A stretch of DNA of 64,000 bases. Source: Collimonas fungivorans (GTDB lineage Bacteria; Pseudomonadota; Gammaproteobacteria; Burkholderiales; Burkholderiaceae_D). Below the pieces are notes generated by a model. That model was not told the DNA's origin. It ran no database searches and saw nothing but the letters and a program-made list of their open reading frames with translations. A program made the translations under genes and the position numbers. The DNA lies in NCBI RefSeq assembly GCF_001584145.1, contig NZ_CP013232.1, forward strand, positions 1,984,001 to 2,048,000, in the 5' to 3' direction. Position 1 is the stretch's first letter. Each line of letters starts with the position of its first letter. This document shows, one piece after another, positions 17,635 to 25,535 of the stretch.

Positions 17635-17871
17635 TCAGTACTGCTCAATTCCTGCAAGCGCCTTGATTTCTCTCGTAGTCATACCTGTCGCTTCATGCAG
17701 CTTCACCAACAACGTTGGCCCAACGGGTAGAACGTTGTTGCGAACTTTGCTGATCACTGGCGCTGCCACCTTGAGTACTCGAGCAAGCGCTGCGTCATTC
17801 TCTAAATTTTGATTTGAGATCACGACGTCCAGCATATGGGCAGGGTTGTTGGTCGTATGATTAATTTGCAT
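17635..17871 (-). CDS. Small helix-turn-helix (XRE/Cro-like) regulator
   Basis: 78 aa. The stretch from about 22 to 72 (NDAALARVLKVAAPVISKVRNN...TLLVKLHEATGMTTREIKAL) has the helix pattern of lambda-repressor-like DNA-binding domains, in which an Ala-rich helix and a Ser-Lys recognition helix are followed by a conserved scaffold. Such small proteins commonly control integrase or excision functions on islands. Weak GAGAAA ribosome site. The assignment rests on pattern only. Confidence 0.6.
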   Translation of the reverse strand: MQINHTTNNPAHMLDVVISNQNLENDAALARVLKVAAPVISKVRNNVLPVGPTLLVKLHEATGMTTREIKALAGIEQY

Positions 17872-17920
17872 AGCATTTCTCAGTAGTTGGATTTGTGTTT
17901 GAATGTAGTGGGCTCAGTTT

Positions 17921-18148
17921 TTACTGACTTAACTCGGATTGGTAGGCGCGTTCAAATGCCAACTTGCTTTGCCCTTCGTCTGGCCAGCTATCTGCGTTAC
18001 AGAGATCCGCGCGCTGGGTTTGTATATCTGCTTCGATTTCTTCTGCAGTAGGGGTGGCATACTCGCCGGCGTTAGTAGCCATTGCGTTAGCAAAGCCATA
18101 TGCGGCGATGAAAGCGAAGGCGCCAAGAACGTTTCGGAAGGTACTCAT
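17921..18148 (-). CDS. Small secreted hypothetical protein
   Basis: 75 aa with a plausible signal peptide (about 1-23, AFIAAYGFANAMA) and an acidic mature part with one Cys. It lies 49 bp upstream of the HTH gene on the same strand and may be co-transcribed with it. No recognised family, and no clear ribosome site, so coding status is moderately uncertain. Confidence 0.45.
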   Translation of the reverse strand: MSTFRNVLGAFAFIAAYGFANAMATNAGEYATPTAEEIEADIQTQRADLCNADSWPDEGQSKLAFERAYQSELSQ

Positions 18149-18893
18149 TGCTGTCTATCGGATATGCCGTTGAAATCGATCGTGCCATTTAACTTTTTCC
18201 AGGTACTGACGATGCCTGAAAATGGGGCGAGCCTTCTTTTCGTCGGCTCTACATTTTGTATTGCTACGTGTGTAGCCGAGGCCGCCACCGTTCAGAAATA
18301 CGCGACGCCATTGACGAGATATTTCGCTCAGCACCATGTTTGCTATGTCCCCCCCATTGCATTACCTCGTTGATTCATTTGTGTCGATCTTGAACAACAA
18401 AAGCAGATGCAAAATTTACTCCACATGTTGCTGCTTCGATAAAATAAATTATGCGCAAATGGATAAATAAATCAATGCGCGAACGAATAAATATTTTGCT
18501 TGCAGATATCTATCGGAGATGGGGGGAGCCGAATCGAGGTTTTAAGGAAAGAAAAAGAGCAGTGAGGAGATTTCAGAAAAATAGCGTAATCAAAAAAACG
18601 CCATAATTATTAGCCGTTATTCTTGTTGCTGTATGTTAATTCCGGTGCGACTATGTCTTATTGGCAATGCCGTTGGGAATTCGAAGGATAGTTGACATCC
18701 CCTGACGACCATGCTGGGAACGTCATCGGCCTAAGCTGCCGTTCACTAACTTGCTGGTTTTTTGATCAATTGATAGGTTGATCATGCTCCGAGACGATGT
18801 TAGCGGTTTTTTTTAAAGATCGTCTTGCACATTACCACTTAAATTTAGTCGCAGAACATTGGCGCTGATCGTTGGAAAACGGGGGTAACAAAA
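18149..18893. other. AT-rich gap with a TTGAT iteron
   Basis: About 745 bp without a convincing gene, clearly more AT-rich than the core chromosome. Three TTGAT units begin at 18762, 18770 and 18778, an exact 8-bp period, about 115 bp before the ATPase gene. This could be an operator for that gene. Nothing else stands out. Confidence 0.4.
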
Positions 18894-21224
18894 ATGAATA
18901 GAACAGGGTTCTTCGCCTATACAGCAATGCCGGTCGCTCTGGGCGAAACCATCGAGAGGGCTCTCAATCAAGCGCGATCACTGAACGGATTGACTCAAAT
19001 TTTCTCGTGGAAAGCTCTCGATATCGCGGGCCATTTTATACCCCTGGAGATTGAGAAGCAGCTAGAAGAGGCCAGCTACTTAGTGGCCGACATTACGTTT
19101 CTCAATTTTAATGTCACTTATGAAATCGGATTTGCAATAGGCAAGGGGAAGCGAATCTTTCTAGTTCGAAATCGGAGCTTTCAAGAGCAACCTCCTAACA
19201 TAAGGGAGGTTGGCATATTTGATACGCTCGGCTATAGCGAATATGCAAATGCTGACGACCTTAGGCAGCTGGTTTCAAATTTCACTTCGGATGATCCGAT
19301 CGGACTCTCAACAACATTGAATAAAAAGGCGCCTGTTTACCTTCTCGAGGCGAAACACAAGACGGATTGGATGTCCAGAGTGGTTTCTCGGGTAAAGAAG
19401 GCGCGCTATACCTTTCGAAATTTTGATCCGAATGAATCGCCTAGGCTTTCCGCTCACGACGCGATAAGTCATGTCTGTCAATCGTATGGCGTTTTGGTGC
19501 CGCTGATCTCAGCGGCACAAGACGGTGCGACTGTTCACAATTTGCGCGGCGCATTTATAGCTGGTTTGGCGGCGGGTATGGGGAAAGCTCGTTGTATATT
19601 GCAACAAGGCGATGGGCCAGTGCCGGTGGATCTTCGTGATGTTGCTGAAACGGCACAACGAATCGAAGAGGTAAATGAGATCGTAGCCGAATTTGCTTCG
19701 CGCGTTGCAGAGGCGTTTCAAGATGATCACGTTGCTTTAGATACCCCCAAGGCAACGTTCCTGCAAACGATGGATCTTGGATCGTCGTCCGCCGAAAACG
19801 AAATGCGGACGCTTGCAAAATATTATTTGGTAACGGACGCGTTTCTAAAGTCCATACGAGGTGAGGCTCATCTCGTGGTGGGTCGGAAAGGTTCAGGGAA
19901 GTCAGCTGTGTTTCTTCAGCTAAGAGACCGTGAAAGATCAAGAAATCCGAGCCAAAATATTGTTTTGGATCTCAAGCCCGAAGGTTACAAGCTTGTTAAA
20001 TTCAAGGAGATGATGCTCAGTTTTATGAAGGAGGGCACGCTGCAACATACCATCACCGCATTTTGGAATTATGTATTGCTTCTCGAAATCTGCTACAAAG
20101 TGCTGGAAAAAGATGAAAAACGCCATCTTAACGATCACGATCTCTTTGACTCATACAAAAAACTTGAAGATCTCTATCATGTGCAAAAGTATTTTTCGGA
20201 AGGGGATTTTTCCGAGCGGATTGGCGCGCTGATAGAAAAAATACAAGCAAATTACAACATAAAATATGGTGGAGAGTACGACGTCGAACTTGATTCGGCA
20301 CAGGTAACCGAACTGTTATATCAACACGATGTGAAGCGTCTAGAAATAGAGCTGACAAAGTACATGAAGCACAAAGGTGCTTTGTGGCTTCTGTTTGATA
20401 ACGTAGATAAAGGCTGGCCGACAACCGGACTTCAACACGCGGACCTTATGATAATAAGAGGACTAATTGACGCCTCCCGCAAAATAGAACGCGAATTTTC
20501 GAAACAAGACGTTGCCGTAAGTACAGTAGTTTTTCTTCGCAATGACGTTTACGAGTTACTTGTTCAAGAAACATCTGATCGGGGCAAGGAAGGTAATGTC
20601 ATGCTTGACTGGACAGATCAAGATTTGTTGCGGGAGGTAGTTCGTCTGCGCATCGTGGCCAACGGAATTAAGGATTCTCTACCTATTGAGACCGTATGGC
20701 CAATGATTTGTGTGTCTCATTATAAGGGCGAGGACAGCCTGCAATATCTGATCGATAGGTCTCTTATGAGACCAAGATTTTTGCTTAACTTGATTAACCA
20801 ATGTAAAGCGTCAGCCGTAAATCATCGTCATTCTAAAATAGACGAAAGCGATATTGAAAAAGGTCTCAAAACCTTCTCCGTGGATATTCTCGCTGACGTG
20901 GAATATGAAATTAATGATATCTCTCCAAATTCTGGAGAAGTACTTTATGCATTTATTGATTCTCCAAGCATTATGGACAGTAAATGCTTGGTGGAGCTAT
21001 TGGAAAGATTCGGCATTTCTTCAACGAGTACCGCCGGTGTTATTGATCTCTTGTTATGGTACGGATTTCTAGGAGTTCAAGTTGATACAGAAGAGGTCCG
21101 ATATATATACGACTTTAGTTATAGCACGCGTATGTTAACGGGATTCTTGAAAGCTAAACCGAGTGCGGCCTATGTAGTAAATCCTGCGTTCTATCAAGCA
21201 CTGACGATAACGAGGAAACCGTAG
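18894..21224 (+). CDS. Predicted defence protein: two NDT/TIR-like domains plus P-loop ATPase
   Basis: 776 aa. Residues 1-130 resemble the nucleoside 2-deoxyribosyltransferase/TIR-like superfamily: ASYLVADITFLNFNVTYEIGFAIGKGKRIFLV with Asp66 and Glu77 at the catalytic positions. Residues 145-275 look like a second, degenerate copy. From about 300 a P-loop ATPase follows, with Walker A GRKGSGKS (330-337) and Walker B LWLLFDNVD (Asp502), resembling Sll1717-type/STAND-like ATPases, then a helical C-terminus. Such an architecture suggests a nucleotide- or NAD-cleaving effector controlled by an NTPase sensor, probably anti-phage. It lies alone on the plus strand with GGGGG before the ATG. Domain calls are by eye. 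Confidence 0.75.
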   Translation: MNRTGFFAYTAMPVALGETIERALNQARSLNGLTQIFSWKALDIAGHFIPLEIEKQLEEASYLVADITFLNFNVTYEIGFAIGKGKRIFLVRNRSFQEQPPNIREVGIFDTLGYSEYANADDLRQLVSNFTSDDPIGLSTTLNKKAPVYLLEAKHKTDWMSRVVSRVKKARYTFRNFDPNESPRLSAHDAISHVCQSYGVLVPLISAAQDGATVHNLRGAFIAGLAAGMGKARCILQQGDGPVPVDLRDVAETAQRIEEVNEIVAEFASRVAEAFQDDHVALDTPKATFLQTMDLGSSSAENEMRTLAKYYLVTDAFLKSIRGEAHLVVGRKGSGKSAVFLQLRDRERSRNPSQNIVLDLKPEGYKLVKFKEMMLSFMKEGTLQHTITAFWNYVLLLEICYKVLEKDEKRHLNDHDLFDSYKKLEDLYHVQKYFSEGDFSERIGALIEKIQANYNIKYGGEYDVELDSAQVTELLYQHDVKRLEIELTKYMKHKGALWLLFDNVDKGWPTTGLQHADLMIIRGLIDASRKIEREFSKQDVAVSTVVFLRNDVYELLVQETSDRGKEGNVMLDWTDQDLLREVVRLRIVANGIKDSLPIETVWPMICVSHYKGEDSLQYLIDRSLMRPRFLLNLINQCKASAVNHRHSKIDESDIEKGLKTFSVDILADVEYEINDISPNSGEVLYAFIDSPSIMDSKCLVELLERFGISSTSTAGVIDLLLWYGFLGVQVDTEEVRYIYDFSYSTRMLTGFLKAKPSAAYVVNPAFYQALTITRKP

Positions 21225-21437
21225 ACGCTAGCTCTCATTTGTTCGGTTGCTGCAGTTTGCAGACAATTAGGTGTGTCAAGAATGAATGCATCTGCTTTGG
21301 ATCGTGATCAGTCATTGTTGGTAAAGTGCGGCGGATTAAATATGAATATTTTATTGCGAGAAATACAAGCCAATAGCGGGAGGCTAAGCTCGCACGTAAT
21401 CGTTGATTTTTGATCGACTTCCATTCTCCAAAGCGTC

Positions 21438-21498
21438 ATTTAACGTCCGAATTAAGCGAAGAGCTAGGATGCCATAGTTATCATGCTGAAAATTAGGC
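21438..21498 (-). repeat. attC-like site C after the TIR-DUF3298 gene
   Basis: On the minus strand GCCTAAT (21498-21492, one mismatch to RYYYAAC) and GTTAAAT (21444-21438, exact GTTRRRY) bracket an imperfect hairpin, AGCATGAT with ATCCTAGCT, that has one extra base. The right half contains CGCTTAATTC, close to the right half of aadA-type attC sites. Recombination activity is unproven. Confidence 0.4.
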
Positions 21499-21504
21499 AT
21501 GCCT

Positions 21505-22707
21505 TTAATCGTCTACGAGTTTCGTGGCACGCTTCTTCTGCCAGGCGATATGTTCGATTTCTAATGCACTTTGATATTCAGGACGGATAAATTCAATCAA
21601 CTCGATGTACGGAACTTCAGCAAACTGTGGACCACATGCATATGCTGCCACTTGGTAGGGAGCAAATAAGAATTCGATACAATCTTCTTTGAAAATGAAT
21701 GAATTAAAATCACTCCAGTTTTGCGTTCCTAAAGCAATGCCGTTCGAATCAAGACAAACCTGATGTTCCTCTTCTGGGCTGCCGAGTTTTATGGCCATAA
21801 GCTTGTTACGGACGGAATTTTGTACGTTTAGAAAGGCTTCCGATGACGTAATGAAAATTTGTTCAAGTGACTCAATTAAGATTAAGGGGGCCATTACGAA
21901 AGAATAGGTGCAAAAATCTATATTCGGATGTGCTGCGCCCGCGCCGTACCAGTGGATTGCGTATTGAATGGTCAGAACTCTCCCTTTTATGACCGGATCG
22001 GAGCAATGCGCGTCATATGTGTTTGTTCTGCGATATTTTTCTTGGCCGAAGTTGTATTGGCTAGGAGCTTGATCGAGCATCGAACTCCTAGAGGAAAAGA
22101 GACTTTCAAGGAGTCGGCCTTGTATGTATTCTCCCGCTTCATAGAGTGCGGGGTATTTGGTTGATTGCAATCTAATAAATTGTAGTTCTGTTTCGTAGCC
22201 AGGTAATCCATCGCATATCTCTTTCTTTGTTTGAAATGACCAGGATAGTTCCTCTTTTACTTGAAGCTTTTGTGTCTCAACTCCTAGCTTGTTCAATTGC
22301 AAGTTCAGCGCTTCCACGACACCAATCATGCAATTTGACGCATTCGCCGAAATGCACTGAATTCCCTGCAATTGATCTGGTATGAGAATCCCGTCGTCCA
22401 GCATTACAGGGATGAGGTAGATGTCATCAATAAGTTTTTCAGAAAGCTTATCTAGCGCGATCTTTATTTCTCTTTGCGCATAGCCCCTTCTGTTTATTGA
22501 ATTCTCGGATAAAAATGCAATTACAATACTTGCTTTGTCAAGTGCACGTTTGATTTCAAAGTCCCAGTTCTGGCCGGGTTTTAGTCTTTTGCAGTCATAC
22601 CAGACGTTAAATCCACTCTTCTCCAATGATTCGAAAAATGGAGTTACGCGATGCTGATCCGGTTTTGCATAACTTAGGAAAACTTGAGGAGGGTCTTGAT
22701 CATGCAT
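21505..22707 (-). CDS. TIR domain - DUF3298/RsiV-like fusion protein
   Basis: 400 aa. An N-terminal TIR domain (about 7-135) has the box VFLSYAKPD, a downstream LKPGQNWDFEI, and Glu80 in AQREIKIAL at the position of the NADase glutamate. The C-terminal half (about 160-385) resembles DUF4163/DUF3298 of RsiV and PdaC: IHWYGAGAAHPN and, near the end, CIEFLFAPYQVAAYACGP...VPYIELI. RsiV uses this fold to bind lysozyme, so the C-terminus may be the sensor and TIR the NAD-depleting effector. There is no signal peptide or membrane segment, so it would sense inside the cell. A putative attC-like site follows the stop. Confidence 0.8.
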   Translation of the reverse strand: MHDQDPPQVFLSYAKPDQHRVTPFFESLEKSGFNVWYDCKRLKPGQNWDFEIKRALDKASIVIAFLSENSINRRGYAQREIKIALDKLSEKLIDDIYLIPVMLDDGILIPDQLQGIQCISANASNCMIGVVEALNLQLNKLGVETQKLQVKEELSWSFQTKKEICDGLPGYETELQFIRLQSTKYPALYEAGEYIQGRLLESLFSSRSSMLDQAPSQYNFGQEKYRRTNTYDAHCSDPVIKGRVLTIQYAIHWYGAGAAHPNIDFCTYSFVMAPLILIESLEQIFITSSEAFLNVQNSVRNKLMAIKLGSPEEEHQVCLDSNGIALGTQNWSDFNSFIFKEDCIEFLFAPYQVAAYACGPQFAEVPYIELIEFIRPEYQSALEIEHIAWQKKRATKLVDD

Positions 22708-22969
22708 ATTAGTCTCTTCTTCTATCTGGGGACATCCGTTCTAAGGCCCTACCCTGGATCAGCGATCATGTAGGTGTGATCCTGCTCAATTGCTTGACCG
22801 GCTGCGAAGCTACTTGTATCACTGTCAACATCGATTGGATCGTGGCAAGAATGTGCTGTCAATGCAATATTAAATCTACGGAGGGACTTTAACGTCCAAA
22901 AAGACTCTGACTGACACTCTGGACGACTGCCTATGTCTGTGGACGGGCAAAAAAAGAACGTTCACGGTT

Positions 22970-23031
22970 AGCCAAAACGTTAGAATCAAGCGGCGCCACA
23001 TTGTAGCGTCTGCTTGCGCGAACTGTCAGAC
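22970..23031 (-). repeat. attC-like site A after the SLATT gene
   Basis: On the minus strand GTCTGAC (23031-23025) overlaps the TGA stop of the SLATT gene. CAAGC (23016-23012) pairs with GCTTG (22991-22987), with an unpaired A in the left arm where attC sites carry an extrahelical base. The left half agrees at about 21 of 27 positions with the aadA attC as remembered. The right-hand R-prime box is degenerate (GTTTTGG). Confidence 0.45.
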
Positions 23032-23889
23032 ATCCTTCCTTGCCACCCATTGAGTGTGTTCACGTGAGAACGCATTCTCCGCGTCACCGACAAATAACGA
23101 AAACTCTGTATCACTGTTAGGTAGAGACGCCTGCTCTCGTATTAAACTTATCTCATGTGCAGCCAGCGCGTAAGATGCCGCAAGTTCAGAGAACCTTTTG
23201 GCCTGCATCCAGCTCAGTAGGCTGGCAGCGGCGGCGACGAAAACATCTGTCGGCCAGAACGGAATTTCCACCAATTTGATCCTTAGGATTGCGCAGAGAA
23301 TAGCTGCTCCATTTGTCGCTATCAGAACCCAGAAGAAGCCGTTGGAAGTACGTCTATTAAAGGCTGCTTTTTTTGCGTACCAAGTGAGTTGGTTCTTGAT
23401 GCGGCCGGTCGCGTAGGCCATCTTCCTCTCATCAAGCGGATGCGCACGCATCTGGGTCATGACACTGGATATCTGTGACGCCTCCAGGTAATCAGAGAGG
23501 GACTGTGCGACGTCCTTATTTTGGTCCACTATAGCCTGCAACCTCTTTTGGAAGTCGCCTCTTGCCGTCACGTCGTCACCTTGGAACGGCTCTGCGCGAC
23601 AGACGTAACGCCAGGTGATAGTCTTGATCGACTCTGCAACTGCCCGGCTGGCGTACCAGTAACGCTCAGGACGCCTCGCGAACAAATAGATCGAACAAGA
23701 CATGGCCCCTAGTAAGACCAACAATTGGAACATCGCAACTGACCAGTGTGGGATGTTCGTGATCGACAGAATTGCAGTTATCACCAATAAGGCTAGATTC
23801 ACTTTTAATGCGCGGAAGAAGTACGTTTGGTACTCGAGTGAACGATTGTTGGCAGACCTGTATAAGGCCGGAAAATCTTGCTCTTGCAT
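23026..23889 (-). CDS. SLATT-domain (DUF4231-like) membrane protein
   Basis: 287 aa with four membrane segments in two pairs (about 28-45, 51-70, 184-203, 213-230) and a cytoplasmic middle. The motif GRIKNQLTWYAKKA at about 162-175 just before the third segment is the SLATT hallmark. SLATT proteins are predicted pore-forming effectors in nucleotide-signalling conflict systems. The gene starts 15 bp after the TIR gene on the same strand with AGAGG before the ATG, so both form one operon: a signal-producing TIR and a membrane-disrupting responder. The pairing recalls Thoeris but with SLATT replacing ThsA. Confidence 0.75.
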   Translation of the reverse strand: MQEQDFPALYRSANNRSLEYQTYFFRALKVNLALLVITAILSITNIPHWSVAMFQLLVLLGAMSCSIYLFARRPERYWYASRAVAESIKTITWRYVCRAEPFQGDDVTARGDFQKRLQAIVDQNKDVAQSLSDYLEASQISSVMTQMRAHPLDERKMAYATGRIKNQLTWYAKKAAFNRRTSNGFFWVLIATNGAAILCAILRIKLVEIPFWPTDVFVAAAASLLSWMQAKRFSELAASYALAAHEISLIREQASLPNSDTEFSLFVGDAENAFSREHTQWVARKDV

Positions 23890-23904
23890 ATATCTGCCTC
23901 TTAG

Positions 23905-24375
23905 TTAATAGCCGAGCCGAGCATAAATCTCGTCCTTGTAATGGTAATCGTCATTCGGCGCCATCTGGTAGTTCGTCAATGCATACGCAACTATTTTGGG
24001 AGAGAACGGGACGAAGATTGCGCCGATATTTCTGATGATTGGCGGACAGACAGCATCAACGACTTGCCTGGATTTATCGAGATTGATACCGATAATTCTG
24101 CACTTCTTTTCAAGTGCAACTTCCATCTCCCAGCGGACATACTTGTGCCTTGATCTAGTATCCCGTCCAATCAGCACTGCAAACGTACCGGCCATGTTGA
24201 TGCGTTCTCGGCACTTGCGCTTGATGTATGCTTCGTCTTCCGAGTTGATTTCGCTACCAAGCTGGCAATTTGTGAAATCGAAGTCAATATGCTCGTTCGC
24301 TTTCCAGGCCAGCATCAGCCGATAATAGTGAATATCGGTACTGCTGAAACTGACAAATGTCCTTGGTAATGGCAT
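23905..24375 (-). CDS. TIR-like protein of the DUF1863/ThsB type
   Basis: 156 aa, a stand-alone TIR-like domain similar to Thoeris ThsB proteins. It begins RTFVSFSSTDIHYYRLM, continues with SEDEAYIKRKCRERI, and has the candidate catalytic Glu83 in KYVRWEMEVAL. ThsB enzymes make a cyclic-ADP-ribose-type signal from NAD on phage infection. The downstream gene, 15 bp away, encodes a SLATT membrane protein, the likely receptor. A good ribosome site (AGAGGA) precedes the ATG. The upstream boundary is an attC-like sequence. Confidence 0.8.
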   Translation of the reverse strand: MPLPRTFVSFSSTDIHYYRLMLAWKANEHIDFDFTNCQLGSEINSEDEAYIKRKCRERINMAGTFAVLIGRDTRSRHKYVRWEMEVALEKKCRIIGINLDKSRQVVDAVCPPIIRNIGAIFVPFSPKIVAYALTNYQMAPNDDYHYKDEIYARLGY

Positions 24376-24410
24376 TTTTTTCCTCTTATTTCTTGGGCTA
24401 GATACGGGGG

Positions 24411-24467
24411 CGCTAATGTAGAGCTAAGCGGTGCCACGCGATTTTGGCGCGCAGCATCCTGTTAGAA
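24411..24467 (-). repeat. attC-like site B after the NDT-like gene
   Basis: On the minus strand TTCTAAC (24467-24461, one mismatch to RYYYAAC) overlaps the TAA stop of the gene at 24462. GCCA/TGGC and GCG/CGC pair around an AT-rich loop. The right arm CGCTTAGCTC...ATTAG resembles the attC right half GCTTAACTC...GTTAG. Degenerate. Confidence 0.4.
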
Positions 24468-25355
24468 TTCCTCGTCGGCCTTTCGGTAGAATTCAGGTGA
24501 GTTAGCGAAAAAGGAGTCGCTCCATATATTGCAATCTAATATTCTTGCGCTGACATTTGTTCCCTGGTGTGCATACCAACTGTAGCCGTCATGTAAAGCG
24601 TCACACAGTTCCTGTTCGGTGAAGGTGGGTGTCTCTCCGTGGTGATGAATCAAATCGATTGAGATGTTAATATTGCCGCGCTTGTCGTCATGCCATATCT
24701 TTCGCAGTTGAAGAAATTCTTTATCTGTTACTTTTGCCTCAAGTGCTTGCACATCCTCATAGACTTCCTCGAAAAACTGCTTGAACCCGGCGTGGACGTC
24801 ACCGCTCCGAGCGCAGAGGTGAATAAACTGATTGCGATAGCGGAGCGTCGCTAGCGATGGATCAGGTGTGTAGCTAATAACAATGCCCTCTAAAGAGTCA
24901 TTTGTGGGTTTGTATTCAACCGCATCTTTTTTCGGTTTCCACGCTAGAGCGCGATCAGAGTCGGCCAATACGGCGAGGATGGTCTTATGAATTGCAGTCT
25001 CAAGTTGCTTTGCCCAATCTACTTTGGCACGGTCATAGACGATTACCCGAAGATGTCGATAATCAAACGGGACATCGGTCACCGACTGCGTGATGATAAT
25101 TGCAGGTTTTTGCAGTGCGTGCGCAACGCCTAGTTCATAGTTCACGTTCGGATTCTTTCCGGTGACATCGCATAGAACCAGTGTCGCACTTGAAATTGCA
25201 GCGAATATGTCATCGATAATAGCGCCTGTGTTGTAAACCTCGTCACCACGAATGGGTTGGAGATCAGCTTTGGCAATTGCAGGTTGATAAATTTTTTCGT
25301 AGTAATCATCAAACGGATCGCCAAATGGTGAAACAACGAAGCAGAATGGGTTCAT
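24462..25355 (-). CDS. Nucleoside 2-deoxyribosyltransferase-like domain protein
   Basis: 297 aa. The N-terminal 130 residues carry the superfamily signature FAAISSATLVLCDVTGKNPNVNYELG with Asp63 and Glu74, preceded by FCFVVSPFGDPFDDYY. This matches the NDT/TIR-like fold found in many predicted nucleotide-cleaving effectors. The C-terminal 165 residues are not recognised; they may bind a trigger. It lies upstream of the TIR/SLATT operon on the same strand, separated by an attC-like sequence. Role in phage defence is inferred from context. Confidence 0.7.
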   Translation of the reverse strand: MNPFCFVVSPFGDPFDDYYEKIYQPAIAKADLQPIRGDEVYNTGAIIDDIFAAISSATLVLCDVTGKNPNVNYELGVAHALQKPAIIITQSVTDVPFDYRHLRVIVYDRAKVDWAKQLETAIHKTILAVLADSDRALAWKPKKDAVEYKPTNDSLEGIVISYTPDPSLATLRYRNQFIHLCARSGDVHAGFKQFFEEVYEDVQALEAKVTDKEFLQLRKIWHDDKRGNINISIDLIHHHGETPTFTEQELCDALHDGYSWYAHQGTNVSARILDCNIWSDSFFANSPEFYRKADEEF

Positions 25356-25395
25356 AAGATTTGGTTGAGTCTTTAACTTAGTGTGAAAGATTTCT

Positions 25396-25535
25396 GCTTA
25401 GTCTCAGCTAGCTGGTGCCGCTGGCTGATCCGGACTTGAACTACTCTTTGTATTGGATCAAATTTGAGCTAGTTAATGTTCAGGTTTGTCTTAAATGCAA
25501 GCATCTTTGGGTCGTCAATTAACAACCGGTTAATC
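25396..25535 (-). repeat. attC-like site D after the immunity lipoprotein gene
   Basis: GATTAAC (25535-25529, minus strand, one mismatch to RYYYAAC) overlaps the TAA stop of the lipoprotein gene. ACTAAGC (25402-25396) is the weak right box, preceded by GCGGCACC...TAGCTG, which is similar to the right half of site B. The weakest of the four candidates. Confidence 0.28.

Noticed and set aside
18155-18337. 60-codon minus-strand frame
   Set aside because: Basic, low-complexity sequence without a ribosome site; probably chance.
23026-24375. Calling the TIR-SLATT pair canonical Thoeris
   Set aside because: The partner lacks SIR2, SLOG or Macro domains of ThsA, so only a Thoeris-like label is justified.
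24461-24467. GTTAGAA read on the plus strand as an attC right box
   Set aside because: On the plus strand it would have the wrong orientation relative to the genes; the minus-strand reading (TTCTAAC) is the relevant one.
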